Shown piece after piece: positions 13,801 to 28,800 of a DNA stretch of 64,000 bases. The DNA is from Sipunculus nudus (taxonomy: Eukaryota; Annelida; Sipuncula; Golfingiida; Sipunculidae), in NCBI GenBank assembly GCA_026874595.1, contig CM049307.1, positions 21,369,079 through 21,433,078 on the forward strand. Direction: 5' to 3'. The notes beneath the pieces were generated by a model. That model did no database searches. It was given only the letters and a program-made list of their open reading frames with translations, and was not told the DNA's origin. The position numbers and the translations under genes were made by a program. Position 1 is the stretch's first letter, and every line of letters begins with the position of its first letter.

Positions 13801-16800
13801 TGTCTGCAGCTTAAACGTGAATGTAGGTGGCGCCACCTGTCATAAAATCTAGAAAGCTGTCCAGGATGTAAACACATGCAAAATTTCAGATGGATAAGTC
13901 CAACCAATGCAGAGATATGAGTGTTTTTTCCCCAAGGCAGATGAACAGATGAATGCTGTGCAAAAATGGTTGCAGGTGGCGCCACCATTTTTAGTGTATG
14001 TTATAAAGCTTTCCAAGGGCTACATTTGGGCAAAATCTTTAGCCTTATTGGTCAAACGGTTCCCAAGATATGTGGGTTTATGTGTGGAAACAGACGCACA
14101 AATGGATGCTGGGCTGAGAGGAAAGGTCAGAGGTCAATGAAAAATGAGGGCGCACCAGTTCACATGTGACTGATCATTCCGAATTTTAAAAAATTCTGCC
14201 CAGTGGTTATAAAGAAGTTCTCCGGAAACCTATGCAGCGATGGCGGCAGCGTCGGCGTCTGACTGAAATCATAGTATCCGCAAAACTCTGTTTTGGCAGA
14301 TACAATGATTGTAGCTGGCACCACCAGTCTTATATACAATGAAGAGATATATAAATATGCCCAATGTCAGACTGATATGTCAAACCCCTCCTGTGAAATA
14401 AGCAGGGACATACACTGTGCAAAAATTATTGTAGGTGGCGCCACCAGCCTTGTACACTATAAAGCTACCCGATATGTATAAACATGCCAAATTTTAGGCT
14501 GATGTATCAAACTCCTCTGTAGAAATAAGCAGGCGCATACACTGCAAAAGTCAATGTAGGTGGCACCACCTGTCTTATAAGAAAACCAACATGTCTTATG
14601 AGAATATCATCAAAGACACATAGAAAGGTCAAAATATCAGTCCCATACATCAAACTTCCCAAGAGTTTGATGCACTGGGCTGACAAGGCTTAGGTGAGTA
14701 AGGCAGTTGCCCCCGAGTGACCTGTGACAAATTGCTGCCTCAACCTACTGCACTGAGTGAACTCTTGACCTGCACCTGGCTAGACTGAGTGATCTTCTGA
14801 CCTGTACCTGGCTGCACTGAGTGAACTCTTGACCTGTTGCATAATCTGACAAAGTTGGCACTCTGCCAAAGCTATAAATAGATTCAGGCGGAACTTTGGT
14901 ACCAAATATGATGCAGTGAGCCAAAGCTATAAATAGAATGCAGCTACTGCACAGAGTGAACTCTTGACCTATACCTGGCTGTAGTTCTTCCAATCCTGGC
15001 ACTGTGCCAAAATTATTTATAGAGCTGACATTATCTTGGCTAATGGCCAACATCAAGGCACTGGCAATCTGCCAATGGTAAACCAAGTGCTGCCATCTGT
15101 ACACAAAAGTGGTCCCTACTTGAAATTTATTTTTCCTATACAAAATGTTTTTCAGCTGACTTTTTATAAAAAAAGAAATCAGGAATGTATTTAAAATTAT
15201 TACGGATGCCTACTGAATGCAAAATTAAAATACAGACATATCTCACTGATGGCAAATTCTTGAATTAAGTTGAGTAGGGATACCAATAATTTATAATCCA
15301 TGTTCAGTTGTCTTTATATAGCCACAGAGAGCTGAATATCCTTGATTGTAACACTGCCTGGTATGATGAATAACTTAAATCATAAATTTAAAATTTTTAA
15401 AAGCTTTTAAAAAAACTTTCTTGTCAATATTAACTAAAGATAACCTGAAATCTAAATGTCTAGTGGCATGATGTAATAGATGCTGATAAACTGGTGCCAG
15501 GCTAGATGTAACAGCATAACACAGCTAACATATATGGTAAAATGACTCAATTCAATCTCCATAATTCAGCCAAAAATCATTCATGTGGAACCATTAATGA
15601 CAATTATTATAAGAATTATAGTAGGGATTATTCTTGTAAAATATTTAACAAAATGGCTTCATTGGCATCAGTCGAAAAATGTTTCGCAGGTTTATAACTC
15701 ATATAGGAAGATACAGCAAACTGGCTAAGTTCAGCTTCCCGTAACTCAGCCAAAAAGCACTTAACCCAAACCATTTGAACAAACTTGAATTATCAACATC
15801 TGAGGATAATTAATGTGCAAGATTTAAGAATTTGGCCCAGTGGTTTTTGAGAAGAAGATCTTTGTAGCCAATGAGCTTAAATGGGCTGTTATGGCATATG
15901 ATTATATTCAGCTTCCCATAACTTAGCCAAAAGTCACTGAAAAGAGACCATTTGAACAAACTTCAGAAAGCACTACTGTGCGATATTAAACATTTTGGCC
16001 ATATGGTTTCAGAGAAGAAGTTTTCTGTAGCCCTCAGTGTGATACAGGCACTGTCAACCCCGTACAAAAAAGGCCAATGCAGGTGGCGCCACCAATACCT
16101 CAATTTCAAATATGACCTATGTGACCAACATTGGCATAAAATTTGGTGATGATAGCTCCAGCTGTTTCTGAGATTTAAATTTTAATATGCTTTTTTGCAC
16201 AGTTAACAAAGTTCAACCTCCTGTAACTCTGCCAAAAATCTCCGAACTGGAACCATTCGAACAAACTTGAGAAAGATTGTTCCAGGGATCATTTCTGTAA
16301 AATATTGGACAATTTGGCTGGACAATTTCGGAGAAGAAGATTTTTAAAGCTTTATTAGCTTTTTCCCTATGAAATCTAAGAAAATGCAGTTAGAAAAAAA
16401 ATAAACAAAATCCGATATAGTTTTTTGGATGACTGATTATTTGCAAAAAATTTGGTGATGCCAGCTCCTGCCGTTTTTGAGATAGCTATGGTTAACGTAC
16501 AGACGACGCACGACGTACGACGCACGATGCACGACGGACGACGCCGCACCATCGCATAAGCTCACAGGTTCGCTAAAAAAGGATGAATGGAATCTATATT
16601 TCTATATGTCCATATATGATTAACTGAATCAGGTTCATCTGCTAGAGAATGTAATTAAATAATCATATACAATATGTGTATTATATCTTTTTAAAGTATA
16701 CAGAAAGAATATCAAAACGATATGATTTAACATTTAACTGTGTTTCTGAGTTGTTCCTTAGGTCTGGAACATGGTCCTCAGTCCTTAATTGGAGCAAAAT

Positions 16801-19800
16801 ATTGATCCATGTATCTATCTATAACTACATGTTTACTTAAAATAAGACCTATCATCTAATTACAATCATGCCAATCAGCAATCAAGTACGTGGGTTAGCC
16901 TACATATAAACACATATTTACCCCTAACTTCATGAATATATATTATATATTTGCAAACACCACCTTCAACATTGGCATGAAACTCTGAGTAGTAACTCGA
17001 GGCTTTAATACTCATTAAATATGCTCTACTTAGCTGTATTGAGCACTTTACTACCTTGACTGTAACTCAAATACTGGGATGATTATGTTTGTCCTGTATG
17101 TAGATATTTAGGAGCGCAAACAAATCTATAGACACATATTTGTTCACAATTACACGCTTATTTTTGTCCTGTATATGGATACGTTAGTGTTTACCTTTAT
17201 CTGGTGTCTCGGATGATAACTGTAACTGCAGGTTTCTAAGCTCAGCCATCAGCTTGGTTTCCATGGCATCCCTTGCCTTCATTTGTTCCAGCATCTGATT
17301 CTAAAAGAAACAAAAGTGACATAAATGTCTCCTGATAGCAGGATAGCCTAGGAGAATGAACCACTTGCTGGTGGGTAATATGATTAAACAATACACATTT
17401 TTGTAAATATATCACAATAGAAAACTTTCTGTTAAAGACAAGTGACCCATGGGTCATGACGCTCAGCTGAATGGGAAGAAATTCGCAAAAGGAAATGTTA
17501 TCATCTGAATGGTAGTATATACCCATTCAACTGAAGCATCAAACAGATTAACCAACAGGCCAAGATTGTGTCTGTATTTATATATCTCAAAAATAGAGAA
17601 AAAAATGTGAAAAAAATACAGATGGCTCCACCAGTCTGCAGAAACTAATAAAAAGACTTAATGGTCCATATGCATGCAAAGAGTCATGGTGATCTCTGCA
17701 TTAGTTGTTCAGATACTTCAGCTTTTGTATCAAATATTCCATTATTCTGAGGGATACTTCGGAGTCCTATAGCTTAAAGGATACGGGTAACAGAGACCTA
17801 ATTTCAGGTTTCCACAGACACTTTTCATGGGCCTCCTTGCATGACAAGAATGAAGATTCTAGGTCCAGTTGTTACAATTTGTGCCACGTGAACAGATGGC
17901 AGCATTCTTTAAGGTCTAAAAAATAGAGGAAAAAATTCGAAAAATTGAATAAAATATAGGTGGCACCACCAGTCTCCAGAAACTGATGAAACACTCCGTA
18001 ATCAATATCCATGCAAAGAATCATGATATGGGAAACAGAGACTTAATTTCAGGTTTCTACAGACACTTTTCATGGGCCTCCTTGCACGACAAGAATGAAG
18101 ATTCTAGGCCCAGTTGTAACTATTTGTATCCTGTTGACAGATAACCTATTCTTTAAAGGTCTCAAAAATAGAGAAAAAAATTCGTAAAAATTTGAAAAAA
18201 ATAGAGGTGGCACACCCAGTCTGCAGAAACTGATGGAACACCTCATGATCAATATGTATGCCAAAAACATGACCATCAGTGTTGTAGTTATTGAGATACT
18301 GCAGTTTTTGTATCAAATTTTGCATTATTATGGGGGTATTTTGGAGCCATACAGCTTAAAGGATATGGGTAACAGAGACCTAATTTCAGGTTTCCATGGA
18401 GGCTTTTCATGGGTCTCCCTGTGTGTCAAGAATGAAGATTCTAGGTCAAGTTGTTATGATTTGGGCCCTGTTAACAGATGTTCATATCTTTAAAGGACTC
18501 AAAAATAGAGACAAAATTTGTAAAAAAAAAGCTGAACAAATACAGGTGGTGCCACCAGTCTGCAGAAACTGATGAAACACTCCATGATCAATATTCATGC
18601 AAACAATTATGGTGATCTCTGCATTAGTTGTTCAGATACTTCAGTTTTGTATCAAATTTTCCATTGTTCTGAGCTGTACTTTGGAGTGCCATAGCTCAAA
18701 GGATATGGGTAACAGAGACCTAATTTCAGGTTTCCATGGAGACCTTTCATAGGTCTCTCACTGTGTCAAGAATGAAGATTCTAGGTCCAGTCTTTACGAT
18801 TTGTGCCCTGTTAACAGATGTTCACATTTTTAAAGGTCTCAAAAATAGAGAAAACTATTCGTAAGTAAACGAAAAATACACATGGCACCACCAGTCTGCA
18901 GAAACTGATGAATCACCTCTTGATCAATATGTATGCCAAAAATCATGACCATCACTGTTGTAGTTATTGAGATGTTGCAGTTTGTTTTTATCAAATTTTT
19001 CATTATTCTGGGGGGGGGGGGTAATTGGGAGCCCAACAGCTCAAAGGATATGGGAAACAGAGACCTTATTTCAGGTTTCCATGGAGACTTATCATAGGTC
19101 TCTTAATGTGTCAAGAATGAAGATTCTAGGTCCAGTCTTAACGATTTGCGCCCTGTTGACAGATGTTCACATTTTAAAAGACCTCAAAAACAGAGAAAAC
19201 AATTTGTAAAGAATCGAAAAATACAGGTGGTGCCACCAGTCTGCAGAAACTGATGAAACATCTCATGATCAATATGTATGCCAAAAATCATGACCATCAG
19301 TGATGTAGTTAATGAGATATTGAAGTTTTTTGTATGAAATTTTTTACTATTCTGGGGGGTACTTTGGGGCCCCATAGGTCGAAGGATATGGGTAATTTCT
19401 GGTTTCCATGGAGACTTTTCATAGGTCTCTCACTGTGTCAAGAATGAAGATTCTAGGTCCATTCTTTACGATTTGTGCCCTGTTAACAGATGTAACATTT
19501 TTAAAGGTCTCAAAAATAGAGAAAACTATTCGTAAGTAAACGAAAAATACACATGGCACCACCAGTCTGCAGAAACTGATGAATCACCTCTTGATCAATA
19601 TGTATGCCGAAAATCATGACCATCACTGTTGTAGTTATTGAGATGTTGCAGTTTGTTTTTATCAAATTTTTCATTATTCTGGGGGGGGGGGGGGGTAATT
19701 GGGAGCCCCACAGCTCAAAGGATATGGGAAACAGAGACCTTATTTCAGGTTTCCATGGAGACTTATCATAGGTCTCTTAATGTGTCAAGAATGAAGATTC

Positions 19801-22800
19801 TAGGTCCAGTCTTAACGATTTGCGCCCTGTTGACAGATGTTCACATTTTAAAAGACCTCAAAAACAGAGAAAACAATTTGTAAAGAATCGAAAAATACAG
19901 GTGGTGCCACCAGTCTGCAGAAACTGATGAAACATCTCATGATCAATATGTATGCCAAAAATCATGACCATCAGTGATGTAGTTAATGAGATATTGAAGT
20001 TTTTTGTATGAAATTTTTTACTATTCTGGGGGGTACTTTGGGGCCCCATAGGTCGAAGGATATGGGTAATTTCTGGTTTCCATGGAGACTTTTCATAGGT
20101 CTCTCACTGTGTCAAGAATGAAGATTCTAGGTCCATTCTTTACGATTTGTGCCCTGTTAACAGATGTAACATTTTTAAAGGTCTCAAAAATAGAGAAAAC
20201 TATTCGTAAGTAAACAAAAAATACACATGGCACCACCAGTCTGCAGAAACTGATGAATCACCTCTTGATCAATATGTATGCCGAAAATCATGACCATCAC
20301 TGTTGTAGTTATTGAGATGTTGCAGTTTGTTTTTATCAAATTTTTCATTATTCTGGGGGGGGGGGGGGGGGGTAATTGGGAGCCCAACAGCTCAAAGGAT
20401 ATGGGAAACAGAGACCTTATTTCAGGTTTCCATGGAGACTTATCATAGGTCTCTTAATGTGTCAAGAATGAAGATTCTAGGTCCAGTCTTAACGATTTGC
20501 GCCCTGTTGACAGATGTTCACATTTTAAAAGACCTCAAAAACAGAGAAAACAATTTGTAAAGAATCGAAAAATACAGGTGGTGCCACCAGTCTGCAGAAA
20601 CTGATGAAACATCTCATGATCAATATGTATGCCAAAAATCATGACCATCAGTGATGTAGTTAATGAGATATTGAAGTTTTTTTGTATGAAATTTTTTACT
20701 ATTCTGGGGGGTACTTTGGGGCCCCATAGGTCGAAGGATATGGGTAATTTCTGGTTTCCATGGAGACTTTTCATAGGTCTCTCACTGTGTCAAGAATGAA
20801 GATTCTAGGTCCAGTCAATACAATTTGTGCCCTGTTAACAAATATTCACATTTTTAAAGGTCTCAAAATTAGAGAAAAATATTCGTCAAAAATCCAAAAA
20901 TACAGGTGGCGCCACCAGTCTGCAGGAACTGATGGAACATCTCATGATCAATATGTATGATGCAAATCAAGACCATCAGTGTTGTAGTTATTGAGATGTT
21001 GCAGTTTGTTTTTATCAAATTTTTCATTATTCTGGGGAGGGGGTAATTGGGTGCCCCACAGCTCGAAGGATATGGGTAAGAGAGACCTAATTTCAGGTTT
21101 CCATGGAGACATTTCATAGGTCTCTCAATGTGTCAAGAATGAAGATTAAAGGTCCAGCCTTAACGATTTGTGCCCTGTTGACAGATGTTCACATTTTTAA
21201 AGGTCTCAAAAATAGAGAAAACAATTCGTAAAGAATTGAAAAATACAGGTGGCGCCACCAGTCTGTAGAAACTGATGAAACACTCCATGATCAATATGTA
21301 TGCCAAAAATCATGACCATCAGTGATGTAGTTAATGAGATTTTGAAGTTTTTGTATGAAATTTTTGTCTATTTTTGGGAGTATTTTGGGGCCCAATAGCT
21401 CAAAAGATATGGGTAACAGAGACCTAATTTCAGGTTTCCATGGAGACTTTTCATAGGGCTCTCACTGTGTCAAGAATGAAGATTCTAGGTCCAGTCTATA
21501 CGATTTGTGCCCTGTTAACAGATGTTCACATTTTTAAAGGTCTCAAAAATAGAGAAAACTATTCGTAAAAAATAAAAAAATACAGGTGGCGCCACCAGTC
21601 TAGAGGAACTGATGGAACATCTCATGATTAATATGTGTGCCAAAATCATGACCATCAGTGATGTAGTTAATGAGATATTGAAGTTTTTGTATGAAATTTT
21701 TGACTATTCTGGGGGGTACTTTGGGGCCCCATAGCTCGAAGAATATGGGTAACAGAGACCTAATTTCTTGTTTCCAAGGAGATTTTTTATAGACCTCTCA
21801 GAATCTTAAGTTACAAGATTCTAGGTCCAGAGGTTACAATTTGTGCCTGGTTAACAAACAGACAGACAGACAGACAGACGGACAAAGAGTGATCGCTATA
21901 GCTCAGATGACTTACAGTCAGCTGAGCTAAAAAATCCTGTGACCAAATTGGCTATTCCTTAAAAGTGTTTGGGTAATATGATTCATTATTCGAGAAAAAA
22001 ATTTATAATTAAATAAAAATGACTTTTTAAAACTGAAAGGTTCTTTCTGAATGTTAATACAACTATGACAGGTCAGTCATCATCATCATCATAACTGTCT
22101 TCTGAAGAAGACAACAAGAACTGTACCTTGCTTATTTTCCTTGCCATTAGAATCCAATAACTGACAGATGGTACCTACTTTTCAATTCTTTTAACATTAA
22201 AAGATCAATTCACACTTTTGATACATATTTTGTCGCTGACCTCTGGGTTTTTGAAGAAAATGAATACTTTACTTGTGTGTTTTGTTACTGACCTCCAGGA
22301 TTTTGCGTTCTCCAGCCAGCTGGTCTCCATATTCTCTGAGTTTGTCCAGCTTAGATTTTAGGTCGGTCATGGCTGCAGACATCTCCTTCTTGTCGGCTTG
22401 CTCCTGTCCAAATCGACTGCTGGCCCACAGCTCTCTCTTGTACACCTCTGAGACATGAACATTAAAATGACCTTTACTATAAACACTTTTGCCTGAAGGA
22501 TTAAAATAAAGAATTATATGTAGGTACTGCATTATACCTAACCCAAAAAAAATTTTCTTACTAAAAGAAAGTATTTCTAGAGAGTGGGGCCAGAAAAGAT
22601 TTCTTTTTATGGTAAAATTTTATGATAATAGTTTTTTTCTCTAGAATAGATTATTTTTCTTGGTACCGGGAGAACATATCTTGTAGCCAGAAATATTTAC
22701 TTGGAAGAGAGGCCAGAAGGAATTTTCTTCTGAGAAGATGACACATATTGTTTATGACAAGCACTATTCTGCCTTTAAATCAAGAACAAATATAATTTGG

Positions 22801-25800
22801 ATATCTTGTCACCAGAAAAGTTTCTTTTGAAACAAAATATTATCTAATAATCATGAACACTTTGGCAATTTAAGAAGGATAGGCTAAATTTTTCAGTTAA
22901 TCCTGACTGGCATATTGGGTTACATGATCTTTTTTGTCTTGAGTGCATCAGACTGTAGACAGGAAACTGGGACATGTGCTCAGACCTGGTAGGAAATGTT
23001 GGAAATTTCAGTCAAGTTTCTTGAGGCGAATAAAAAAGGATTACTGGGTCTGGCACATGACTTGATGAAAGCAGGCACTGGCGCTCAGTTTCCTCCTCCA
23101 ATTACTAACAACTGCCTTACATATATCAAGAAAATAAACTCTGTAAACTGCAACAATCTATTATTTTATCAATGTACCATTGTTGCATAATGTGTATCTC
23201 AATACACTGTACTGACACTTATACTGGATTCTTGATTATTCTACCTTATAACTTTGATTTGGATGTTGATAAAGATATTGATATCACTGACAGAATGGTA
23301 TAACATAAATTTGGTACAATATCATGTTACATGAGCTAAATGTGCTCTATTTCATCAGCTTTTTAAGCTAGATGTAGGATTCCCAGGCTTGAAGACGGAG
23401 TAATGGTGCATCCACTCACTATGCCCTGACCTGCACCAGGTCTTAACAACCTTATTCTTACCAATCTGCTTCTTGTGCTGAGTCCCCTGAGTCTCGAGCT
23501 TCTGTGACAGACTGTGGACTTGTTTCTCCAGCTCACTAAGCACATGGTTCTTCTTCTTCAGCGTCTGATGGAGCTCATTGTTCTCAGTCTCAAAACTGAA
23601 AGCAAAAATTTGTCACAGCAGTTTGTCCAGTGTCATGAATATCTGAAAAATTGTTTACTCATAAAATATGGCCACTTTTACTTTACTTCAACAAATATTT
23701 ATTCCTCTATATCAAATTTTTAAGCATGTGGGCAATAATATTGAAGTCTCTGTGTTTTCTCCATAAATATATTTTTTATTTGAATATATGAAGTTAAACA
23801 AGAAGACATGAAATTATAAATTATAATCATCAGAATAAATTTCATAATTTAATCCATGAGGAAAATATTGATACATTAACATGCATGATACTACTTCAAC
23901 AAAGTATCCATTCTTGATGTTACAGGCAGAAGTAAGCTTCCAAAACTTCATGATAATTATAAGGTGAGAATTTTTAGACCAAAGTGTACTTACTTGAACA
24001 GGGTGTCCATTCCTGTAATTCTGCCATCAATACTGGTACTATCATCCACCATGTTTGGTGATGCTGGAGTTTGGGAATCCTCCTTAGACACATCAGTAAC
24101 AGAAGATGACGTTGACCTTTTCCTGCACTGAATATCCCTAGTGTCTCCCCCACTTTCCACTGATTTTCCCATGGTGGTCTCCAAAGTGTCATCTTCCGCA
24201 CGTTTCAGCTCCGAGTATGAGAGCTTCTTTTTCAAGATGCCATCCATTTTTTCTTCTGCTATGGACTGCTTGACCATATCTGTTGCCATGGAATCAAAGC
24301 GATAATCTGCTCCATAACTACTCTCTGGGCTGCTCATCTCGAGTTGTTCCTTCATGTGCTGCAGTTTAGATTTTTCCCTCCCTATCTTCTGTTGTTTCTG
24401 TTCCAGCTTCTGTAGCTCCTTCTCAACCCGCTGCAGTTCTCGATCAACACGGCTACGTTCAACACGAGGTCTGCTGCGGTCACGTTCCTTGGATTTGCCT
24501 CGTTCCTCTTTGTTTGGTCTGGTTTGGGTGGGTGGTTGCTCAGGTGTCGGGCTGCCTCCTTCAGGTTGGCAGCTCCTCTTAGACTTAACCCTGTGCCATT
24601 CTTGTACAGTCTTCTGGAATTGCTCGGACAGAGTCTCCTGTAACTCCTCCATCCTCGGTGTAATGGCTTCAGGTTCAAACTGAGACTCACTCTCTGCTTC
24701 AATGTTTTTTTCTAAAATAAACACACAATGATCATTTTATCAATGAAACTAAAATTATCATTAAATATGTGTAAAGTGGATTTTTTTAAGTGAACATATA
24801 TGTGAAAGCTCACAGATGAATATTTGATAATAATTAAATCAATTTTTATATTAATACAAGTCAGTCATAACTATGTCCCTAATATTTCAGTTTCTTTATT
24901 TTCCATTTAATATTAATTTCTGTTCTGCCAAAAAGATTGTACAACAAAATACATGTACAATTGGTTCAGTCAACTATTTTGTTCTTTTTCAAACTTTCTG
25001 CTTCTTTACTGATGACACATGCTTGGACATTGCCTGCTAACAGGTATTATCTTTCTGGTCCAATGATATTTTGTAAGTCTGTGTGTATCACATATTACAT
25101 CAGTTGTATACCTTTCATTTTCTTCTCCCACTCCTCCATCCTGCGAATGAAGTCTTCACTGAAATTGGCAGACTGTTTGTCCAGACTTGCCTCAAAACTT
25201 GGTTCTATGGAAAATATGCAGTACACATTTTATGGTTTCTTATACAAATATAAATATTCATGACTAAGTCATTCCTTTATATATTAATTTATCATAAAGC
25301 AAAATGATAAGAAGGATATTCTTTAACGTATATATAACAGTTGTTATAATTTACATTTACTTCTATTCTTGTTTGCTATACTGACAATCTAACAAACAGT
25401 TATCAAGATGACCATCACAAATTCAGACCATCAAGAATTTATTTCTTTAAAGGGAGGTGATTTCATAAACCAGCATACTTTGCTTATTTCAAAACAAATC
25501 AATAAACAAATCAACATATACAATTTATACAGACAAAATGTGTACTGCTGAATACTTGATAAATACACAGATAACTCTTTATGACTGACCTTTTCCAACA
25601 ACAGACTTCCTAGTTTTCTTTTGCTCCCATTCCTGCATTTTCTTTGTAAATTCATCACTCAGACCTCCTGCAAATTAGAGAAACATTAAACTGCATATAC
25701 CACAAGAAAAAAGATGATTGGTGCAGTACAGAAAATTAAAACATCTTACAAACAAGAGACCCCTGGGTCACAGCACTCGGCTGAATTTTGTTAAATTTTA

Positions 25801-28800
25801 GCAAATGTACAGGTACCAGGCCAGGTGGTTGCTGCATCTTGGAGGGGGGGGGGGGCACTTTTGTTTCAACCCATTTTTTTTAATGAAAAACATAATGTCC
25901 CGGCTGGAAATTATGTATGTAGAACACAGTTATTGCTGCAATCAAACACAACAACCATTATCACGAAAAGATCATATCTGTCAGTCTCATCAGATCCTGA
26001 AAAACGTGTAAATGGCCTAACACGCTATCTTGAATTATTATCACTGGAAAAAAGTATAAAATAAGTATAACACTTTTAAGTTTTGTAGTGCCAGCACAGT
26101 GGGTAATATTTGTATTCTGACACTCCAATATGATATAAATTTGGAACATACTGTTTTACTTAATTATTTATTAATAAGATCATATGGCTGAAGTACAAAA
26201 TATTTTAGGCAACAAATTTGTAAACCCTTGGTTATCAGATTAACTGATTTTCTGAAGAAAAAGTGACTTTAACTATCAACATTGATAATAATGGCAGCTG
26301 AAAGAAACAGCAGCTGTCAGAGCAGGCTAAGAGGATCCCTGAGTGAACATAAAAAATGATAAGCTGAGAGGAAACAAAGGTACTCTTAGATTCCCAGGAC
26401 AGGGCCTTATGCACTTGATATGATTTCAAGAAAGATACAAACTCCCAAGCCTAAAGGGTTAAAATGCATGGAAAAACTCTTTTAAAAAACTTAAGTGCAC
26501 TATTAAGCACTTACATTTATCAGTATTTATTATCTGCTTTTGCCATCTGCATGCAGCTACCTGTAGAGGCCATACCCAAGGCTATTCCTCAATCAGACAT
26601 GCTACTTAACATAATATAACCCAGGTGTCTAAACGACTATCGGAGCCAAAATAAACTATTCTCTTTGTCTGGCTGCATCAGAATACCTTAATACAGTAGC
26701 CATTTTGTATATATTAAAATCTGACCCAATAATCCTAACACAGTGATCAGATAATTCATTTATCATAGTATAAAACTTGTAGCCATCTTCTAAAATTCCA
26801 GCTGCAACTTATTTGCATGAAATTAATAAAATAAAATAGTGTAATTCTAACAATGAGGCAAGTAGGTTAAAGTTAACCAATCTTTTTGTTCTTAATGGCC
26901 CAGCTTACTTTGGTGGCTGGTACAGGCAACTTAACATAATATTTTTTCAGGACATGCCTAGAGAGGTATCTACTTAGAAAGGTATTTACTTAAAAGAACC
27001 AGATTTACTTCAATATGGTGAGAGGTCAAATATAAAAAATATGCACTCCTCTTTTAGCAAGATATTTGTGTTATCATTTCCTCTATTAAAATACAATATA
27101 CCATGATGTGTAATATATCATGATATGTCATAAATTATCACATTATAAAAATGAATATCATTTTCCTATTAAGTTTAAACTACTTTTTTATTTTCATGGA
27201 GGTATGTGAAATGGAAATTTCTGTAAGCATCCCCCAAGTATTGTATTCTCCATATTTGCTGAATGCTTTGATCAATGGATGTACACTATGACTGAGAAAC
27301 ATCTGTTTCATCTATGAAATATCTCATCAATACTGAATAGGTATACCTTATCCCTTTATCCACACAATATACTGAAGAATAAAGTACTTGATATGTATGT
27401 TTGGTGTATGTTTTTTATTCATGTATATTAGATTGCTAAATGTAGATCCATACATAATATATATCTATTATCCACTGGCTGCTTCAGGTGAATTGTTCAC
27501 CAGGTGTGTTTTCAGGTTTTTACTCGGGCAGCTAAACTGATTTCTTCTCTTGCACTCTGGTATGAAAGCCACCTGTTTCCAAGTGTGGATACCTCATGTT
27601 GTTTGAAATAGCATGGATATATTAAATTGTTTTTAATTGCATGGATATCTGATACTGTTTTCAGTAGTTTGTAGAGGTAGAAATTTGTTTTAAAATCATA
27701 ATTCATGACTGAAAAATAAAAATGACCGATGACCTATTATTAATCGATTATTTTATGTACTTTATATATCACCCTGAACTTTGCTGTATACTGGTACCCA
27801 AAATAACAGTGTGATATGCACATCAGTATTCATAATGAAAACATCACTCCATCCGCATCAAAGGTCGACTTGCCATTGGACAGCTGTTGACAGCGAAAGG
27901 TTCCGTTCTGATGCTGTTCCTTACTTTGTGTTTGTACATCGCTGACAGGATGAAATTCTTTGCATGTACATATAGAAACATTTTAATTGATTATGGAAAA
28001 ATGCAATTGATTTAATTGAATTTGAAAGAAAACGACCAATCATCAATTTAATCAATTAAATGACACTTCAATAGAAGTTTGGGTATCTGATATATTGTTA
28101 TTATATAGTAGTGTGGATATCTGATGTATTGTTTTCAGGTAGTGTGGACATCTGATATCATTTTCAACAGCATGAATATTGATATTGTTTTAAGACATTT
28201 GGATATTGGTAATCTATGATTCCATTCAGGACAGGTAACTGATATCCATTCTTTCATTTTGTCTACAAGTAGCTGCTACTGATGCGGTTTTATTCATTTA
28301 GGATATTTTTATCAAGTCATTTTCATGAATTCAGCTGACATAGATAAAAGATTTTTTGTGTTCAGTTTTTACTTACCTTGGATATCTCTTATATATGCAG
28401 GAATGCAAAAGAAGAAAGACATTACCATCAACAAGAAAAATTTTTTGATCAGTTTATGATGATACTAATAATGGAAGATTCAGTAGTGACATTGTTTGCA
28501 GAGCTCAGTACATTAATTAATATCCAGTGGTGGAGATAGGGATGACAACCATGTGAATGCTTTCTTATAATTCTAATCACTATATTAATGAATTACCAAT
28601 TTGAACATGACAAACTAACAGTCAAAGTTGCATGAATGATGTATTTTGGTTAAACTGATGACTCACCAATGAGAGCTTGAATATCCACTTGTTTCTTCCC
28701 ACCAGGGATGACACGGGAGCCACACTCCGTGTCAGAGGTGCCATCTGGTGGTGATTCTGGTTGCGTTTTAACAGTTTTCTGTTGAGGTTGTGGTGTCACA

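Noticed and set aside
13608-13988. 126-codon minus-strand frame, and similar frames at 34880, 35449 and 35791
   Set aside because: They lie wholly inside E-family tandem units and recur because the units recur; no start or domain supports them.
14745-15143. 132-codon minus-strand frame with repeated QEFTQCS-like phrases
   Set aside because: Made of short degenerate tandem repeats in intron 7, with no splice or homology support.
18839-21117. Families of identical 63-82 residue frames on both strands
   Set aside because: Products of the 335-bp array; equal lengths reflect duplication, and they run through the G-runs as glycine tracts.
17600-21890. CRISPR-like array
   Set aside because: Repeats are ~335 bp long, diverged, and have no unique spacers; the host is a eukaryote.
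22580-22830. Apparent repeated CCAGAAA..TTTCTTTT phrases
   Set aside because: Too short and irregular to distinguish from biased composition.
27840-27960. Short minus-strand coding-like segment (..AVNSCPMASRPLMRME-stop)
   Set aside because: About 37 codons only, no convincing acceptor, and inside intron 1; could be a decayed transposon piece. Not enough to call.
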